64,000 bases of DNA from Actinospineispora spinosispora DSM 44797 (GTDB lineage Bacteria; Actinomycetota; Actinomycetes; Mycobacteriales; Pseudonocardiaceae): positions 62,001 through 126,000 of the forward strand of contig NZ_KE386834.1 of the NCBI RefSeq assembly GCF_000429025.1, in the 5' to 3' direction. A program made the position numbers and the translations under genes. Each line of letters begins with the position of its first letter. Positions within the stretch are counted from its first letter, which is position 1. A model generated the notes under the pieces. The model had not been told where the DNA came from, made no database searches, and saw only the letters and a list, made by a program, of their open reading frames with translations. Positions 7,823-17,148 of the stretch are shown in pieces.

Positions 7823-8712
7823 CGTGCCGATCCGCGCTCGGTGCCGGTCGTGATCGGCACCCGCACCGAGTTGCCCCACTCGGTCCAGCTGCCGTCGTAG
7901 TTGCGCACGTTCTGGAAGCCCAGCAGGTGGGTCAGCACGAACCAGGTGTGGCTGGAGCGCTCGCCGATGCGGCAGTACGCGACCACGTCGTCCGACGGCG
8001 ACAGGCCCTGCTCGGTCAGGTAGATCGCCTCGAGCTCGTCACGGGTCTTGAACGTGGCGTCCTCGGCCGCTGCCCTGGCCCACGGGACGCTCGCCGCGCC
8101 CGGGATGTGCCCGCCGCGCATCGCGCCTTCCTGCGGGTAGTCCGGCATGTGCAGCAGCTCGCCCGAGTACTCGCCCGGCGAACGGACGTCGACCAGTGGC
8201 TTGCCCAGGTGCGCCAGGACGTCCTCCTTGAACGCGCGGATGACGCTGTCGTCGCGCTCCACCACCGGGTAGTCGACCGAGGCCCGGTCCGGGACGTCCT
8301 TGGTCAGCTCACGGCCCTCGGCCACCCACTTGGCGCGCCCGCCGTCGAGCAGCCGCACGTCGCGGTGCCCGAACAGGCTGAACACCCACAGTGCGTAGGC
8401 GGCCCACCAGTTGTTCTTGTCGCCGTAGATGACGACCGTGTCGTCGCGGCCGATGCCCTTCTCGCCGAGCAGCTCGGCGAAGCGCGTGCCGTCGACGTAG
8501 TCGCGGGTGACCGGGTCGTTGAGCTCGGTGTGCCAGTCGACCTTCACCGCGCCGGGGATGTGGCCGGTGTCGTAGAGCAGCACGTCCTCGTCCGATTCGA
8601 CGACCACGAGCCCGGCCTGCCCGAGCTGTTCGGCCAGCCATTCGGTGGTGACCAGGCGCTCCGGGTGGGCGTAGGAGGCGAGCTTCGGGTGCGTGTCGTT
8701 GGGTACTGGCAT
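7819..8712 (-). CDS. sseA: Thiosulfate/3-mercaptopyruvate sulfurtransferase (double rhodanese)
   Basis: A 297-residue two-domain rhodanese that moves sulfane sulfur from thiosulfate or mercaptopyruvate to an acceptor. The N-terminal domain has YDTGHIPGAVKVDW and the inactive-domain position; the C-terminal domain has VDVRSPGEYSGE, GHIPGAASVPW and the active-site loop YCRIGERSSHTWF, with catalytic Cys at about 240. It closely resembles mycobacterial CysA2/SseA. It is coupled to the SufE-like gene downstream, so sulfur is probably handed on to that protein. Confidence 0.92.
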   Translation of the reverse strand: MPVPNDTHPKLASYAHPERLVTTEWLAEQLGQAGLVVVESDEDVLLYDTGHIPGAVKVDWHTELNDPVTRDYVDGTRFAELLGEKGIGRDDTVVIYGDKNNWWAAYALWVFSLFGHRDVRLLDGGRAKWVAEGRELTKDVPDRASVDYPVVERDDSVIRAFKEDVLAHLGKPLVDVRSPGEYSGELLHMPDYPQEGAMRGGHIPGAASVPWARAAAEDATFKTRDELEAIYLTEQGLSPSDDVVAYCRIGERSSHTWFVLTHLLGFQNVRNYDGSWTEWGNSVRVPITTGTERGSAR

Positions 8713-8805
8713 AGGACCCAGGCTAACGGGTCTGGACCAGCGGGTGCATAGCCCATCTCGCCGTGGCCCCTGTGCCCTCGTGCCGCATGAGCCGATTCAA
8801 TCCCG

Positions 8806-8873
8806 CACCGCGCACCGCGCGGTCACACCGCGCTATGTGCACGTCGCGCGGTGTTGACTCGAGGTGCGCGGCG
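8806..8873. repeat. Intergenic palindromic repeat, family A (copy 1)
   Basis: An inverted-repeat region (GCGCACC...GGTGCGCG and CACCGCGC...GCGCGGTG) between maf and sseA. It shares long blocks, including GTCACACCGCGCTA, with 17255-17321. Confidence 0.6.
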
Positions 8874-8901
8874 TCGCTCACATACCGCTTTACGCTGCAC
8901 G

Positions 8902-9522
8902 TCAGTCGCGGGATTTCCACAGGTCGGTCACCACGACGCCGACCTTCGCCAGCAGTGTGCGGGTGAGCGGCAGGCTGATGCCGATGACGGTCGACGGGTC
9001 GCCGTCGATGCCGTCGACGAACCAGCCGCCGAGCCCGTCCAGGGTGAACGCACCGGCCACCGCGAGCGGCTCGCCCGAGTTCAGGTACGCGTCGAGCTCC
9101 GCTTCGGACGGGCTCCCGAACCGGACCGTCGTGCCGGCGTGCGCGGCCGCCTCGTCCACGATGTCACCAGCGGACAGCCGAAGGACGGCGTGTCCGGTGA
9201 CCAGCTCCCCGGTCCGGCCGGCCATCCGGGCCCACCTCGCGCGGGCGACCTCCACCGTGCCGGGCTTGCCGACCAGCTCGCCACCGATCGAGAGCATGGA
9301 ATCGCAGCCGATCAGCACCGCGTTCGTCGAACCGAGCCGCCGGGCGACAGCGTGTGCCTTCGCACGGGCCAGCGCGGTCACCGCGTGGGCAGGCGAGGCA
9401 CCGGGCAGCGAGTCGAGTACCGCGTCCTCGTCCACATCCGAGACTTCGACCAGTGGGTCGAGCCCCGCGGCCCGGAGAACGGAAAGGCGAGCCGGCGAGG
9501 CCGACGCGAGGATCACCTGCAT
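8902..9522 (-). CDS. maf: Maf-type nucleoside triphosphate pyrophosphatase
   Basis: A 206-residue Maf/YhdE-like house-cleaning enzyme that hydrolyses dTTP, UTP or modified NTPs to the monophosphate. Signatures are the N-terminal ILASASPARLSVLRAAG, the DSML block (GCDSMLSIGGELVGKP) and GAFTLDGLGGWFVDGIDGDP near the C terminus. It stands in the same order as Rv3282, next to sseA. A two-component system follows 27 bp away on the same strand. Confidence 0.92.
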   Translation of the reverse strand: MQVILASASPARLSVLRAAGLDPLVEVSDVDEDAVLDSLPGASPAHAVTALARAKAHAVARRLGSTNAVLIGCDSMLSIGGELVGKPGTVEVARARWARMAGRTGELVTGHAVLRLSAGDIVDEAAAHAGTTVRFGSPSEAELDAYLNSGEPLAVAGAFTLDGLGGWFVDGIDGDPSTVIGISLPLTRTLLAKVGVVVTDLWKSRD

Positions 9523-9549
9523 GACGCCGATCGTGCCATCAGGCTCGTG

Positions 9550-10203
9550 TCACTCGGGCACGAGGCCGTTGCGGTAGGCGTAGCGGACCGCGTCCGCGCG
9601 GCCTCGCAGACCCGCTTTCGTGAACAGGTGGTTGATGTGGGTCTTCACCGTCGTCTCGCTGATCACCAGCCGTCGGGCGATCTGCCGGTTGGTGAGCCCC
9701 TCGGCGATGAGCCCGAGCACCTCGATCTCACGAGGGGTCAGCTCGTCCGGAGGCTGGTCGGTGCGGGTCGGCGCACGTTCGGCGGACGCGACGAGACGGG
9801 CGAGGACCGCCGCGTCGATGGTGGACTGTCCAGCGGCCGCCGACCGGAGCGCGTGCCCGATCGCCTCGGCGTCGGAGTCCTTCGACAGCCAGCCGACGGC
9901 GCCCGCGCGCAGCGCGGCCAGGACCGACTCGTCCTCGGCGTAGGTGGTCAACACGACGACAGCGGTGTCCGGGTGCGCGGCCCGGACCCGCTCGGTCGCG
10001 CGCACGCCGTCACAGTGGGGCATCCTCAGGTCGGTGAGCAGCACGTCGGGCCGGTGCTCGGCGACCAGCTCGACCGCCCGATCACCGTCGGCGGCCGACC
10101 CGACCACGGTGATTCCGGGCAGCAGACCGAGCACCGTGACCAGGCCCTCACGCACGATCGCCTGGTCGTCGGCGAGCACGACCCGCAGCTCGGGGTCACT
10201 CAT
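9550..10203 (-). CDS. NarL/LuxR-type response regulator
   Basis: A 217-residue response regulator. The receiver domain (residues about 5-120) has VVLADDQAIVREG, the phosphoacceptor Asp in VLLTDLRMP (about residue 55) and WLSKDSDAEAI. The C-terminal LuxR helix-turn-helix starts at ELTPREIEVLGLIAEG and includes TNRQIARRLVISETTVKTH. The ATG overlaps the kinase stop (10200-10203), so the two proteins form one system. The target is unknown. Confidence 0.93.
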   Translation of the reverse strand: MSDPELRVVLADDQAIVREGLVTVLGLLPGITVVGSAADGDRAVELVAEHRPDVLLTDLRMPHCDGVRATERVRAAHPDTAVVVLTTYAEDESVLAALRAGAVGWLSKDSDAEAIGHALRSAAAGQSTIDAAVLARLVASAERAPTRTDQPPDELTPREIEVLGLIAEGLTNRQIARRLVISETTVKTHINHLFTKAGLRGRADAVRYAYRNGLVPE

Positions 10204-11321
10204 CGAGGGATCCGCAGCCGCACCTGCCACCCGTCCTCCGTCGGCCCGGCACCCCACTCGGCACCGATCAGCGCCGCGCGTTCGGCCATTCCGACCAGAC
10301 CGTAGCCGTCGCTGTCACGCACGGCAGGCCGGGTGCCGGACCGGTCGCGGACGATCAGTGTCGTGCCCTCGGCGTCGTGGCGCAGGGTGACGACGACCGG
10401 GGCGTCCGGGGCGTGCTTGCGGGTGTTGGTCAGTGCTTCCCGTGCGACCCGCAGCACCGTCTCCCGCTCCGCCGCGTCGAGTGAGTCCGGCGCCGTGCCC
10501 TCGAGAACCAGCTCGGCACTCGGATGAGCCTCCACCAGGTCGCCCAGGCCGTCGGCGAGCGTGGCCGGATCCGTGCGCAGCGCCGACACCGCACGCCGTG
10601 CCTCGGCGATGCCTTCGGTCGCCAGCCGCTGAGCGCGTTCGATCTGGGCGACCGTGTCCGCCGGTGCACCATCCCGCAACACCATGAGCCGGGCGCCCTG
10701 CAGCTGCACCGCCAGCGCCGAGAGCGAGTGCGCGAGCGCGTCGTGAACATCGCGCGCGATCCGGGCCCGCTCGGCCAGCGCCGCGGCCCGGATGTGCTCC
10801 TCCTGGGCCCGCGTCGCGGCGGCCAGTGCCAGTTCGCGTTGCTCGGCCTGCAGCGCGGTGTCGCGCCGGCCGATACCCGCCACCAATGCCATGACCAGCA
10901 TCAACGTCACCAGCACCACACCAACGAGCCCGGACTGAGGCTCCAGGAGGATCGCCAGCGCCGACGCCACGCCGAGGAACACCGCCACCGAGGCCGCTCG
11001 GGGCAGCCGCCCACCGCCGGATGCGACCGCGAGGAAGCAGAACGCGACCGGGACCGACCAGCCACCGACCGCCGCGACCATCGTCGTGCCACCGATCGCG
11101 GTCGCCAGCACACCGACCGGCTGGGACAGCCACAGCCGATCGCGTGGGCGCAGTACCAGGATCAGCCATCCCGCCGAGGCGACCGCCGCCGCACCGGCTG
11201 CCGCCCACGGATGGGCGACCGGGGCATCGCCGACGTAGGGCGACACGACGATGATCGGCAGCCAGACGACCGTGAGCAGGAAGCGGGACAAGCCGCCCGC
11301 GTGGCCCGGACCGATGATCAC
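10200..11321 (-). CDS. NarL-type sensor histidine kinase
   Basis: A 373-residue membrane histidine kinase. The N-terminal half carries five or six membrane segments with almost no extracellular domain, as in DesK/LiaS-like sensors. The HisKA_3 domain has ERARIARDVHDALAHSLSAL with the phosphorylated His in VHD; the ATPase domain has ALTNTRKHA and DGYGLVGMAERAAL. GTG at 11321 is preferred because the upstream membrane gene ends at 11326, but earlier in-frame starts exist. It forms an operon with the regulator downstream. Confidence 0.9.
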   Translation of the reverse strand: MIIGPGHAGGLSRFLLTVVWLPIIVVSPYVGDAPVAHPWAAAGAAAVASAGWLILVLRPRDRLWLSQPVGVLATAIGGTTMVAAVGGWSVPVAFCFLAVASGGGRLPRAASVAVFLGVASALAILLEPQSGLVGVVLVTLMLVMALVAGIGRRDTALQAEQRELALAAATRAQEEHIRAAALAERARIARDVHDALAHSLSALAVQLQGARLMVLRDGAPADTVAQIERAQRLATEGIAEARRAVSALRTDPATLADGLGDLVEAHPSAELVLEGTAPDSLDAAERETVLRVAREALTNTRKHAPDAPVVVTLRHDAEGTTLIVRDRSGTRPAVRDSDGYGLVGMAERAALIGAEWGAGPTEDGWQVRLRIPR

Positions 11322-11325
11322 GGAG

Positions 11326-11853
11326 TCAGTGTGACCCACTCGGGGGAGTGCCGGCGACCTCGTGACGCCGGGTTCGGCCCTCGGCGGGGCGGACCGGCCT
11401 GCCGTCACCGCGCACCCGGTGCTGCACCACCATCGCCTGCACCACCAGGCTGATCCCGAAGGTCAGCGCCAGTGTCGCACCGGCCGCCGCGCCCACGCCG
11501 AGGGACGCGGCGAGCAACCCCACCCCGACCCGGACCGCGATGGACAGCGCCCACAGCAGCAGGGTCGGCACGCCGCCACGCTGGTAGAGGTAGCCGTCGC
11601 GCAGGCTCAGCCGGATCGAACAACCGCGAGCCACACCGAGCACCGCGGTCAGAACCAGATCGGCGACGATCACCAGAACGGCTAGTGGCGACAGTGCCGG
11701 ATGGGCCTCGCCGAACTCGACCAGTCCGAGGGCGACGAGGACCAGCGGAAGCTTGTAGGCGCGGCCGGGGGCGGCCACGAACCGGCCCTTGAGGTTGCGG
11801 CTGATGATCCAGCCCAGCACCAGAGCGGTCCCCAGGACGGACATGAGATTCAT
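11326..11853 (-). CDS. Hypothetical membrane protein
   Basis: A 175-residue protein with about four or five membrane helices and a polar Arg-rich C terminus. I cannot assign a family with confidence. It sits 4 bp before the histidine kinase start and is probably co-transcribed, so it may be an accessory membrane part of that sensor system. A purine-rich ribosome binding site is not obvious before ATG 11853; ATG at 11844 is an alternative. Confidence 0.75.
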   Translation of the reverse strand: MNLMSVLGTALVLGWIISRNLKGRFVAAPGRAYKLPLVLVALGLVEFGEAHPALSPLAVLVIVADLVLTAVLGVARGCSIRLSLRDGYLYQRGGVPTLLLWALSIAVRVGVGLLAASLGVGAAAGATLALTFGISLVVQAMVVQHRVRGDGRPVRPAEGRTRRHEVAGTPPSGSH

Positions 11854-11913
11854 ACCGACGATGATCGGGTGTTCGGTTCCCGATCACATCGGACCCGAGG
11901 TGGGGCCGGGGTG

Positions 11914-11949
11914 GAGCCGGATGTCCACCCGAGGGTGGACATCCGGCTC
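11914..11949. terminator. Perfect palindrome after accE
   Basis: A 17-bp stem (11914-11930 with 11933-11949, arm GAGCCGGATGTCCACCC) with a 2-nt loop, in the gap between accE and the next leftward gene. Likely ends the accD5-accE transcript. Confidence 0.6.
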
Positions 11950-12109
11950 GCTCACGAGCTGAACACCGCGTCGCGGATCACCCGTGTGTGCTCAGGCCGC
12001 CAACTCAGTGTGCCCACGTCCCCGACTCGCGCGATGCCGGCGCCCGACCCTTCCGCGAGTCGGGCGCCTGAGCACAGCGAGTCGGGCGTTTCAGCACATG
12101 CCTTGCACC

Positions 12110-12361
12110 TCAGCGAGGCAGGACCGACGCCTTCCAGGCGCCCGGGCCGGGGTACAGCGGCTGACGCAGCTGCGCCTGCCGGTCCACCCAGACGCTGTGC
12201 GACCGGTTGCTCTCCGGTTCCTCGGAGCCGGACGACGCGGCCGCCGCCAGCACCACGGTGAGCGCCGCCAGCTCGACGTCGTCGGGCTCGCCACGCACCA
12301 CCCGGAACAGCGCGCGACGCTCCTCGGGGGTCTGCTCGTCGTCGCTCACGGTGTCGCTCAC
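12110..12361 (-). CDS. accE: Acyl-CoA carboxylase epsilon subunit
   Basis: An 83-residue AccE/PccE-like subunit that strengthens alpha-beta carboxylase assembly in actinomycetes. Family features are the N-terminal VVRGEPDDVELAALTVVLAA helix and a C-terminal GPGAWKASVLPR segment. It overlaps the beta-subunit stop by ATGA. The same order occurs at Rv3281-Rv3280. Confidence 0.9.
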   Translation of the reverse strand: MSDTVSDDEQTPEERRALFRVVRGEPDDVELAALTVVLAAAASSGSEEPESNRSHSVWVDRQAQLRQPLYPGPGAWKASVLPR

Positions 12362-13992
12362 AGGGGGATGTTCCCGTGCTTGCGGGCCGGCGAGGCCTCC
12401 CGCTTGGTGGCCAACATCCGCAGCGACCGTCCGACGTAACCTCGGGTGTGCGAGGGCGGGATCACCCCGTCGATGTAGCCGCGGTCGGCCGCGATGTACG
12501 GGTTGCAGAGGGTGTCCTCGTAGTCCTGCTGCAGCTCGGCGCGCTTCGCGGCCAGCTCGTCACCCTCGAGGCCCTTGAGCTCCTTGCGGTACAGGATGTT
12601 GACCGCGCCCTGGGCGCCGGTGACGGCGATCTGGGCGGTCGGCCACGCCACGTTGACATCGGCACCGAGGTGTTTCGACCCCATGACGTCGTACGCGCCG
12701 CCGTAGGCCTTGCGGGTGATCACGGTGACCTTGGGGACGGTCGCCTCGGCGTAGGCGTAGATCAGCTTCGCGCCGCGCCGGATGATGCCGTTCCACTCCT
12801 GGTCGGTGCCGGGCAGGAAGCCGGGGACGTCCACGAAGGTCAGGATCGGGATGTTGAACGCGTCGCAGGTGCGGACGAAGCGCGCGGCCTTCTCCGAGGC
12901 GTCGATGTCGAGGCACCCGGCGAACTGGGTCGGCTGGTTGGCCACGATGCCCACGCTGCGGCCCTCGACCCGGCCGAAGCCGACCACGATGTTGGGTGCC
13001 CACAGCTCCTGGACCTCGAGGAACTCACCCTCGTCGACGACGCGGCTGATCACGCCGTGGATGTCGTACGGCTGGTTCGGCGAGTCCGGGACCAGGGTGT
13101 CAAGCTCCAGGTCGGACTCGGTGAGCCCGTCGGCGATGGACCCGGCGACCGGCTCGGCCGGCGCGAAGACCGGCGGCTCGGACAGGTTGTTCGACGGCAG
13201 GAAGCTGAGCAGCTCCTTGACGTAGGCCAGCGCGTCCTCCTCGTCGGAACCGAGGTAGTGCGCGACACCGGACTTCGAGTTGTGCGCCCGGCCTCCGCCG
13301 AGCTCCTCCATGTCGACGTCCTCGCCGGTGACGGTCTTGATGACGTCGGGGCCGGTGATGAACATGTGGCTGGTTTCGTCGACCATGACGGTGAAGTCGG
13401 TCAGCGCCGGGGAGTACACGGCGCCACCGGCCGACGGGCCCATGATCAGCGAGATCTGCGGGATCACGCCGGAGCTGCGCACGTTGCGGATGAAGATCTC
13501 GCCGTACAGACCGAGCGCGACGACACCCTCCTGGATGCGTGCGCCACCACCGTCGTTGATGCCGATGACCGGGCAGCCGATCTTGGTCGCCAGGTCCATG
13601 ACCTTGACGATCTTCTCGCCGTACACCTCACCGAGCGAGCCGCCGAAGACCGTCGCGTCCTGGCTGAACACGCACACCGGGCGGCCGTCGATCGTGCCGC
13701 TTCCGGTCACCACACCGTCACCGAAGGGACGGTTGGCCTGCATCCCGAAGTTGGTCGAACGGTGCCGGGTCAGTGCGTCCAGCTCGACGAACGAACCGGG
13801 GTCGAGGAGCTGGTCGACCCGTTCGCGGGCGGTCTGACGGCCTTTGCTGTGTTGCCGCTCGATGGCTTTCTCCGAGCCGGCGTGCACAGCGGCGTCATCC
13901 CGCCGGTACAGGTCCGCCAGCTTGCCGGCGGTGGTGTGGATATCGGGCTCGTCGGCCGGCGGCTCACCGATGGGCGCGGTCGCGGTACTCAT
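12358..13992 (-). CDS. accD5: Acyl-CoA (propionyl-CoA) carboxylase beta subunit
   Basis: A 544-residue carboxyltransferase that moves CO2 from carboxybiotin to propionyl- or acetyl-CoA. The N-terminal crotonase-fold half has the oxyanion-hole region GINDGGGARIQEG and ASAGGAVYSPAL-like sequence; the C-terminal half has FVDVPGFLPGTDQEWNGIIRRGAK and ITRKAYGGAYDVM. Length matches AccD5/PccB. It works with the biotinylated alpha chain at the left edge of the window and with AccE, whose gene overlaps its end, and with the biotin ligase transcribed divergently 70 bp away. Confidence 0.95.
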   Translation of the reverse strand: MSTATAPIGEPPADEPDIHTTAGKLADLYRRDDAAVHAGSEKAIERQHSKGRQTARERVDQLLDPGSFVELDALTRHRSTNFGMQANRPFGDGVVTGSGTIDGRPVCVFSQDATVFGGSLGEVYGEKIVKVMDLATKIGCPVIGINDGGGARIQEGVVALGLYGEIFIRNVRSSGVIPQISLIMGPSAGGAVYSPALTDFTVMVDETSHMFITGPDVIKTVTGEDVDMEELGGGRAHNSKSGVAHYLGSDEEDALAYVKELLSFLPSNNLSEPPVFAPAEPVAGSIADGLTESDLELDTLVPDSPNQPYDIHGVISRVVDEGEFLEVQELWAPNIVVGFGRVEGRSVGIVANQPTQFAGCLDIDASEKAARFVRTCDAFNIPILTFVDVPGFLPGTDQEWNGIIRRGAKLIYAYAEATVPKVTVITRKAYGGAYDVMGSKHLGADVNVAWPTAQIAVTGAQGAVNILYRKELKGLEGDELAAKRAELQQDYEDTLCNPYIAADRGYIDGVIPPSHTRGYVGRSLRMLATKREASPARKHGNIPL

Positions 13993-14062
13993 GACTGGGC
14001 AGCCTATCGATATATTTGCCCGCCCCGATCGGCGTAGTGACGGGGCTCATTAACCTGCATGG

Positions 14063-14878
14063 GTGGAATATCGAGCACTGGACGTCGAGGAGCTCCGTTC
14101 GGCCCTCGTCGAACCGTCGGGACCGGTCGCCGGGCTCGATGTCGTCGAGCGAACCGGGTCGACGAACGCCGATCTGAGCAAGGCCGCTCTGGCGGGCGCG
14201 CCGGACCGGACCGTGCTGGTCGCCGAGCTGCAGGAATCCGGCCGGGGGCGCCTGGACCGGCGCTGGACCTCGCCGTTCGGCGCGGGCGTCACGGTCAGCG
14301 TCCTGCTGCGCCCGACCGCGGTACCCCAGGCGCGGTGGGGCTGGCTGCCGCTGCTCACCGGCTTGTCCCTGCTGCACACCGTTCGGGAGCTGACCTCGGT
14401 CCAGGCCGCGCTGAAGTGGCCGAACGACCTGCTGGTCGGTCCGGACGGGGCGAAGTGCGCCGGGCTGCTCGCCGAGGTCGCGGCGCCGGGCGCGGTGGTG
14501 CTGGGCATCGGGCTGAACGTGCGCACCACACCGGAGCAGCTGCCCGAGGGAGCGAACGCCACGTCGCTGCTGATCGAGGGCGCCGACCTGCGCCGCGAGG
14601 ACGTGCTCATCGCGTTCCTGCGCAGGTTGCTGGCCGACGAGGCCCGCTGGCGCGCGGCAGGTGGCGATCCGGACGCGGTCGGGCTGTGGGACGACTACCG
14701 CGCCGGGTGCGCGACCATCGGTTCCCGGGTACGCATCGAGCAGCCCGGCGGTGAGACGAACGAGGCCACGGCGATCGACGTCGACCGCGACGGCCGGCTG
14801 CTGGTGCGGGACTCCGTGAGCGGTGACACGCGCGCGGTCGCGGCTGGCGACGTTGTGCACCTGCGGGCGATAAGTTGA
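14063..14878 (+). CDS. birA: Biotin-[acetyl-CoA carboxylase] ligase
   Basis: A 271-residue monofunctional biotin protein ligase without a DNA-binding domain. It activates biotin as biotinyl-AMP and attaches it to carboxylase BCCP lysines. Visible are RTGSTNADL, ESGRGRLDRRWTSP (biotinyl-AMP loop), LKWPNDLLV, KCAGLLAEV and GIGLNV, then a C-terminal SH3-like domain. GTG start. It has two possible clients in the window: accA3 and the BCCP of the polyketide cluster. Confidence 0.93.
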   Translation: MEYRALDVEELRSALVEPSGPVAGLDVVERTGSTNADLSKAALAGAPDRTVLVAELQESGRGRLDRRWTSPFGAGVTVSVLLRPTAVPQARWGWLPLLTGLSLLHTVRELTSVQAALKWPNDLLVGPDGAKCAGLLAEVAAPGAVVLGIGLNVRTTPEQLPEGANATSLLIEGADLRREDVLIAFLRRLLADEARWRAAGGDPDAVGLWDDYRAGCATIGSRVRIEQPGGETNEATAIDVDRDGRLLVRDSVSGDTRAVAAGDVVHLRAIS

Positions 14879-14882
14879 GGCC

Positions 14883-15368
14883 GTGGCCTATCCGGACGAA
14901 CTGCTGGTCTCCGGTGAACACGTGCTCGCGCACCAGCATCCGCATCCCAAGATGCTCGTGGTGCCCGCGCTGATCTTCCTGGTCACCGTGGGCGCGATCG
15001 CCTATCTCGCCGCCCTGATCAGCGCGGCGAGCTGGCACAGCTACGGCTGGATCGCGTTGACGGTCCTGGGTCTGGTCTCGATCGGCTGGTTCACCGTCGC
15101 GCCCCTGCTGCGGTGGCGATGCACCCATTTCGTGGTGACCAACCGCCGGGTCCTGGTCCGCGAGGGCGTCCTCACCCGGACCGGTTTCGAGATTCCGATG
15201 AACCGCATCACCAGCGTGCACTTCCGGCAGACCGTGTTCGAGCGCATGCTCGGCTGCGGGACGCTGAGCGTCGAGTCGGCGTCGGACGAGCCGCTGGACT
15301 TCGACGACGTCCCCGGTGTCCAGCACGTCTACGGCCTGCTCTACCAGGCATCGGACGGAGATCGGTGA
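14883..15368 (+). CDS. PH-domain (bPH2) membrane protein
   Basis: A 161-residue protein with two membrane helices (residues about 25-75) and a C-terminal bacterial PH domain: RCTHFVVTNRRVLVREG then GFEIPMNRITSVHF and a GCGTLSVES block. It matches the Rv3278c type. GTG start 4 nt after birA, so co-transcribed. Function is unknown. Confidence 0.88.
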   Translation: MAYPDELLVSGEHVLAHQHPHPKMLVVPALIFLVTVGAIAYLAALISAASWHSYGWIALTVLGLVSIGWFTVAPLLRWRCTHFVVTNRRVLVREGVLTRTGFEIPMNRITSVHFRQTVFERMLGCGTLSVESASDEPLDFDDVPGVQHVYGLLYQASDGDR

Positions 15369-15427
15369 ACTCGCAACGTTGATGCAAGGGTGTTGCGGGT
15401 CACGTCCGTGGCCGTAGCGTGGGTCAC

Positions 15428-16594
15428 ATGAGCAGACTGCGCTTCGGCATCTTCCTGGCCCCGTTCCACCCGGCGGGGGAGAACCCCACGCTCGCACTGC
15501 AGCGGGACCTGCGCCTGATCGAACACCTGGACCACTGCGGCTACGACGAAGCGTGGATCGGTGAGCACCACTCGGCGGGCAGCGAGATCATCGCGTCGCC
15601 GGAGATCTTCATCGCGGCGGCCGCGGAACGCACCAAGAACATCAAGCTCGGCACCGGCGTGACCTCGCTGTCATACCACAACCCGCTGTGGGTGGCGGAG
15701 CGCATGGTGCTGCTCGACCACCTCACCAAGGGCCGCGCGATGCTCGGTGTCGGCCCCGGTTCGCTGCCCACCGACTCGGCGATGATCGGGCTGAACCCGA
15801 CCCAGACCCGCGAGCTGCTCGAGGTCAACCTCGACGTCGTCATGCGTCTGCTGACCTCGGACGAGCCGATCACCGTGGACACCGGCACCCACAAGCTCAT
15901 CGACGCGCGGCTGCACCTGCGTCCCTACTCCGAGCCGCACTTCGACGTGGCGGTCGCCGCCGTCGCGTCGCCGACCGGGCCGAGGCTCGCCGGCAAGCAC
16001 GGCGTCGGCCTGATGTCGATCGGCGCGACGCTGAGCAGCGACGGCTTCGACGCGCTGGCGCACCACTGGAACGTCATGGAGGAGCGCGCCGCCACCTTCG
16101 GCACCACCGTGGACCGTGCCCAGTGGCGCCTGGTCGGCCCGATGCACATCGCGGAGACCCGCGCGCAGGCGTACAAGGACGTCGAGCACGGTATCGAGCA
16201 GTGGTTCAACTACTTCAAGAAGGTCGCGGCGTTCCCGCAGATGGCGGTCGACGGCGGCAACCTCGAAGAGATGATCAACTTCATCAACAGTGCGGGCATC
16301 GGGGTGATCGGCACACCCGACGAGGCCAAGGCCCAGGTGCAGCGGTTGGTCGACCAGTCCGGCGGCTTCGGCGCGATGCTGTTCATGGCACACGAGTGGG
16401 CCAACCCGGAAGCGACCCGCCGCTCCTACGAGCTGATCGCCCAGCACGTGATGCCCGAGTTCCAGGGCCAGGCCCACTCGACCCTCGCGGCGAAGCAACG
16501 GGCGATGGACACCCGCACCGGCCACGCGGAGTCCCAGGTCCAGGCGGTGGCCCACATGACGGCCAAGTACGAGAAGGAACTCGCCGACAAGTAG
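15428..16594 (+). CDS. Luciferase-like flavin-dependent monooxygenase
   Basis: A 388-residue class of luciferase-like monooxygenase resembling limonene/cyclohexanone-type monooxygenases: an (alpha/beta)8 barrel using reduced FMN. Visible blocks are RFGIFLAPFHP at the N terminus, YDEAWIGEHHS, ERTKNIKLGTGVTSLSYHNP, GPGSLPTD and FMAHEWANPEATRRSYELIA. ATG 15428 is preferred over GTG 15419. A perfect palindrome follows the stop. The substrate cannot be read from sequence. Confidence 0.85.
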   Translation: MSRLRFGIFLAPFHPAGENPTLALQRDLRLIEHLDHCGYDEAWIGEHHSAGSEIIASPEIFIAAAAERTKNIKLGTGVTSLSYHNPLWVAERMVLLDHLTKGRAMLGVGPGSLPTDSAMIGLNPTQTRELLEVNLDVVMRLLTSDEPITVDTGTHKLIDARLHLRPYSEPHFDVAVAAVASPTGPRLAGKHGVGLMSIGATLSSDGFDALAHHWNVMEERAATFGTTVDRAQWRLVGPMHIAETRAQAYKDVEHGIEQWFNYFKKVAAFPQMAVDGGNLEEMINFINSAGIGVIGTPDEAKAQVQRLVDQSGGFGAMLFMAHEWANPEATRRSYELIAQHVMPEFQGQAHSTLAAKQRAMDTRTGHAESQVQAVAHMTAKYEKELADK

Positions 16595-16628
16595 CGCCGA
16601 CTTCGCAGCCGACTTCGCAGAGCTTCAC

Positions 16629-16664
16629 GTCGTGTCGCAGACACTGCAGTGTCTGCGACACGAC
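16629..16664. terminator. Perfect 36-bp palindrome, family B (copy 1)
   Basis: The arms (GTCGTGTCGCAGACAC, 16629-16644, and its reverse complement) surround TGCA. It lies between convergent genes and acts most likely as a two-way terminator. A near-copy with three changes lies at 59875-59910. Confidence 0.65.
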
Positions 16665-16686
16665 ACCTAGCTCTGCGAGGCACTGG

Positions 16687-17148
16687 TCAGGTCAGCGGGC
16701 GGGCCGCGTTGACGGCGATGCTCGGGTCGGCTGGGTCGTTGACGATGTTTGCCGGTTTGTGGTCGGGGCCGAAGAACGAGTCGAAGCCGCTGCCGAACTG
16801 GCGGCCGCCCTCCGCCGCCATCGCGCCATAGATGAGGATCATGGGGACGCCGCCGAGGGCACCGAATCCGGTGTCGGAGAGGGCGGCCCCTTCGGCTTCG
16901 CCGAGCATGCCGTCTGCCACTTTGAACGCACCGAGGCCCATGGCGGCGAGCGCCTGGCTCTTCGACATCTGCGGTGTGATCAGGTCGGTGGAGCCACCCG
17001 AGGCGGGTGCTGGTGGCAGTTTGCGGCAGCCCGGGGCGTTGTCCGCACCACATGCCTGCTGGGCCGCTGCGCCGTCGGGAGGGCGTGGAGCCATCGTTCG
17101 GCGGAAGTACTTGAGGCGTCGGACCGCAGGGTTGGCCCGGACTTCCAC
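16687..17148 (-). CDS. Hypothetical protein, possibly a gene remnant
   Basis: A 153-residue reading frame with GC-rich third positions, hence probably coding. It has an N-terminal Arg/Pro-rich part, a central Ala/Met/Gly-rich part (SQALAAMGLGAFKVADGM, then GGVPMILIYGAMAAEGG) and a C-terminal FFGPDHKPANIVNDP. I recognise no family. The start is unclear and the protein could be a fragment of a larger, lost gene. Confidence 0.45.
   Translation of the reverse strand: MEVRANPAVRRLKYFRRTMAPRPPDGAAAQQACGADNAPGCRKLPPAPASGGSTDLITPQMSKSQALAAMGLGAFKVADGMLGEAEGAALSDTGFGALGGVPMILIYGAMAAEGGRQFGSGFDSFFGPDHKPANIVNDPADPSIAVNAARPLT

Noticed and set aside
9550..11853. Two-component system as regulator of the DUF692 array or the polyketide cluster
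   Set aside because: No shared binding site or operon link; only proximity.
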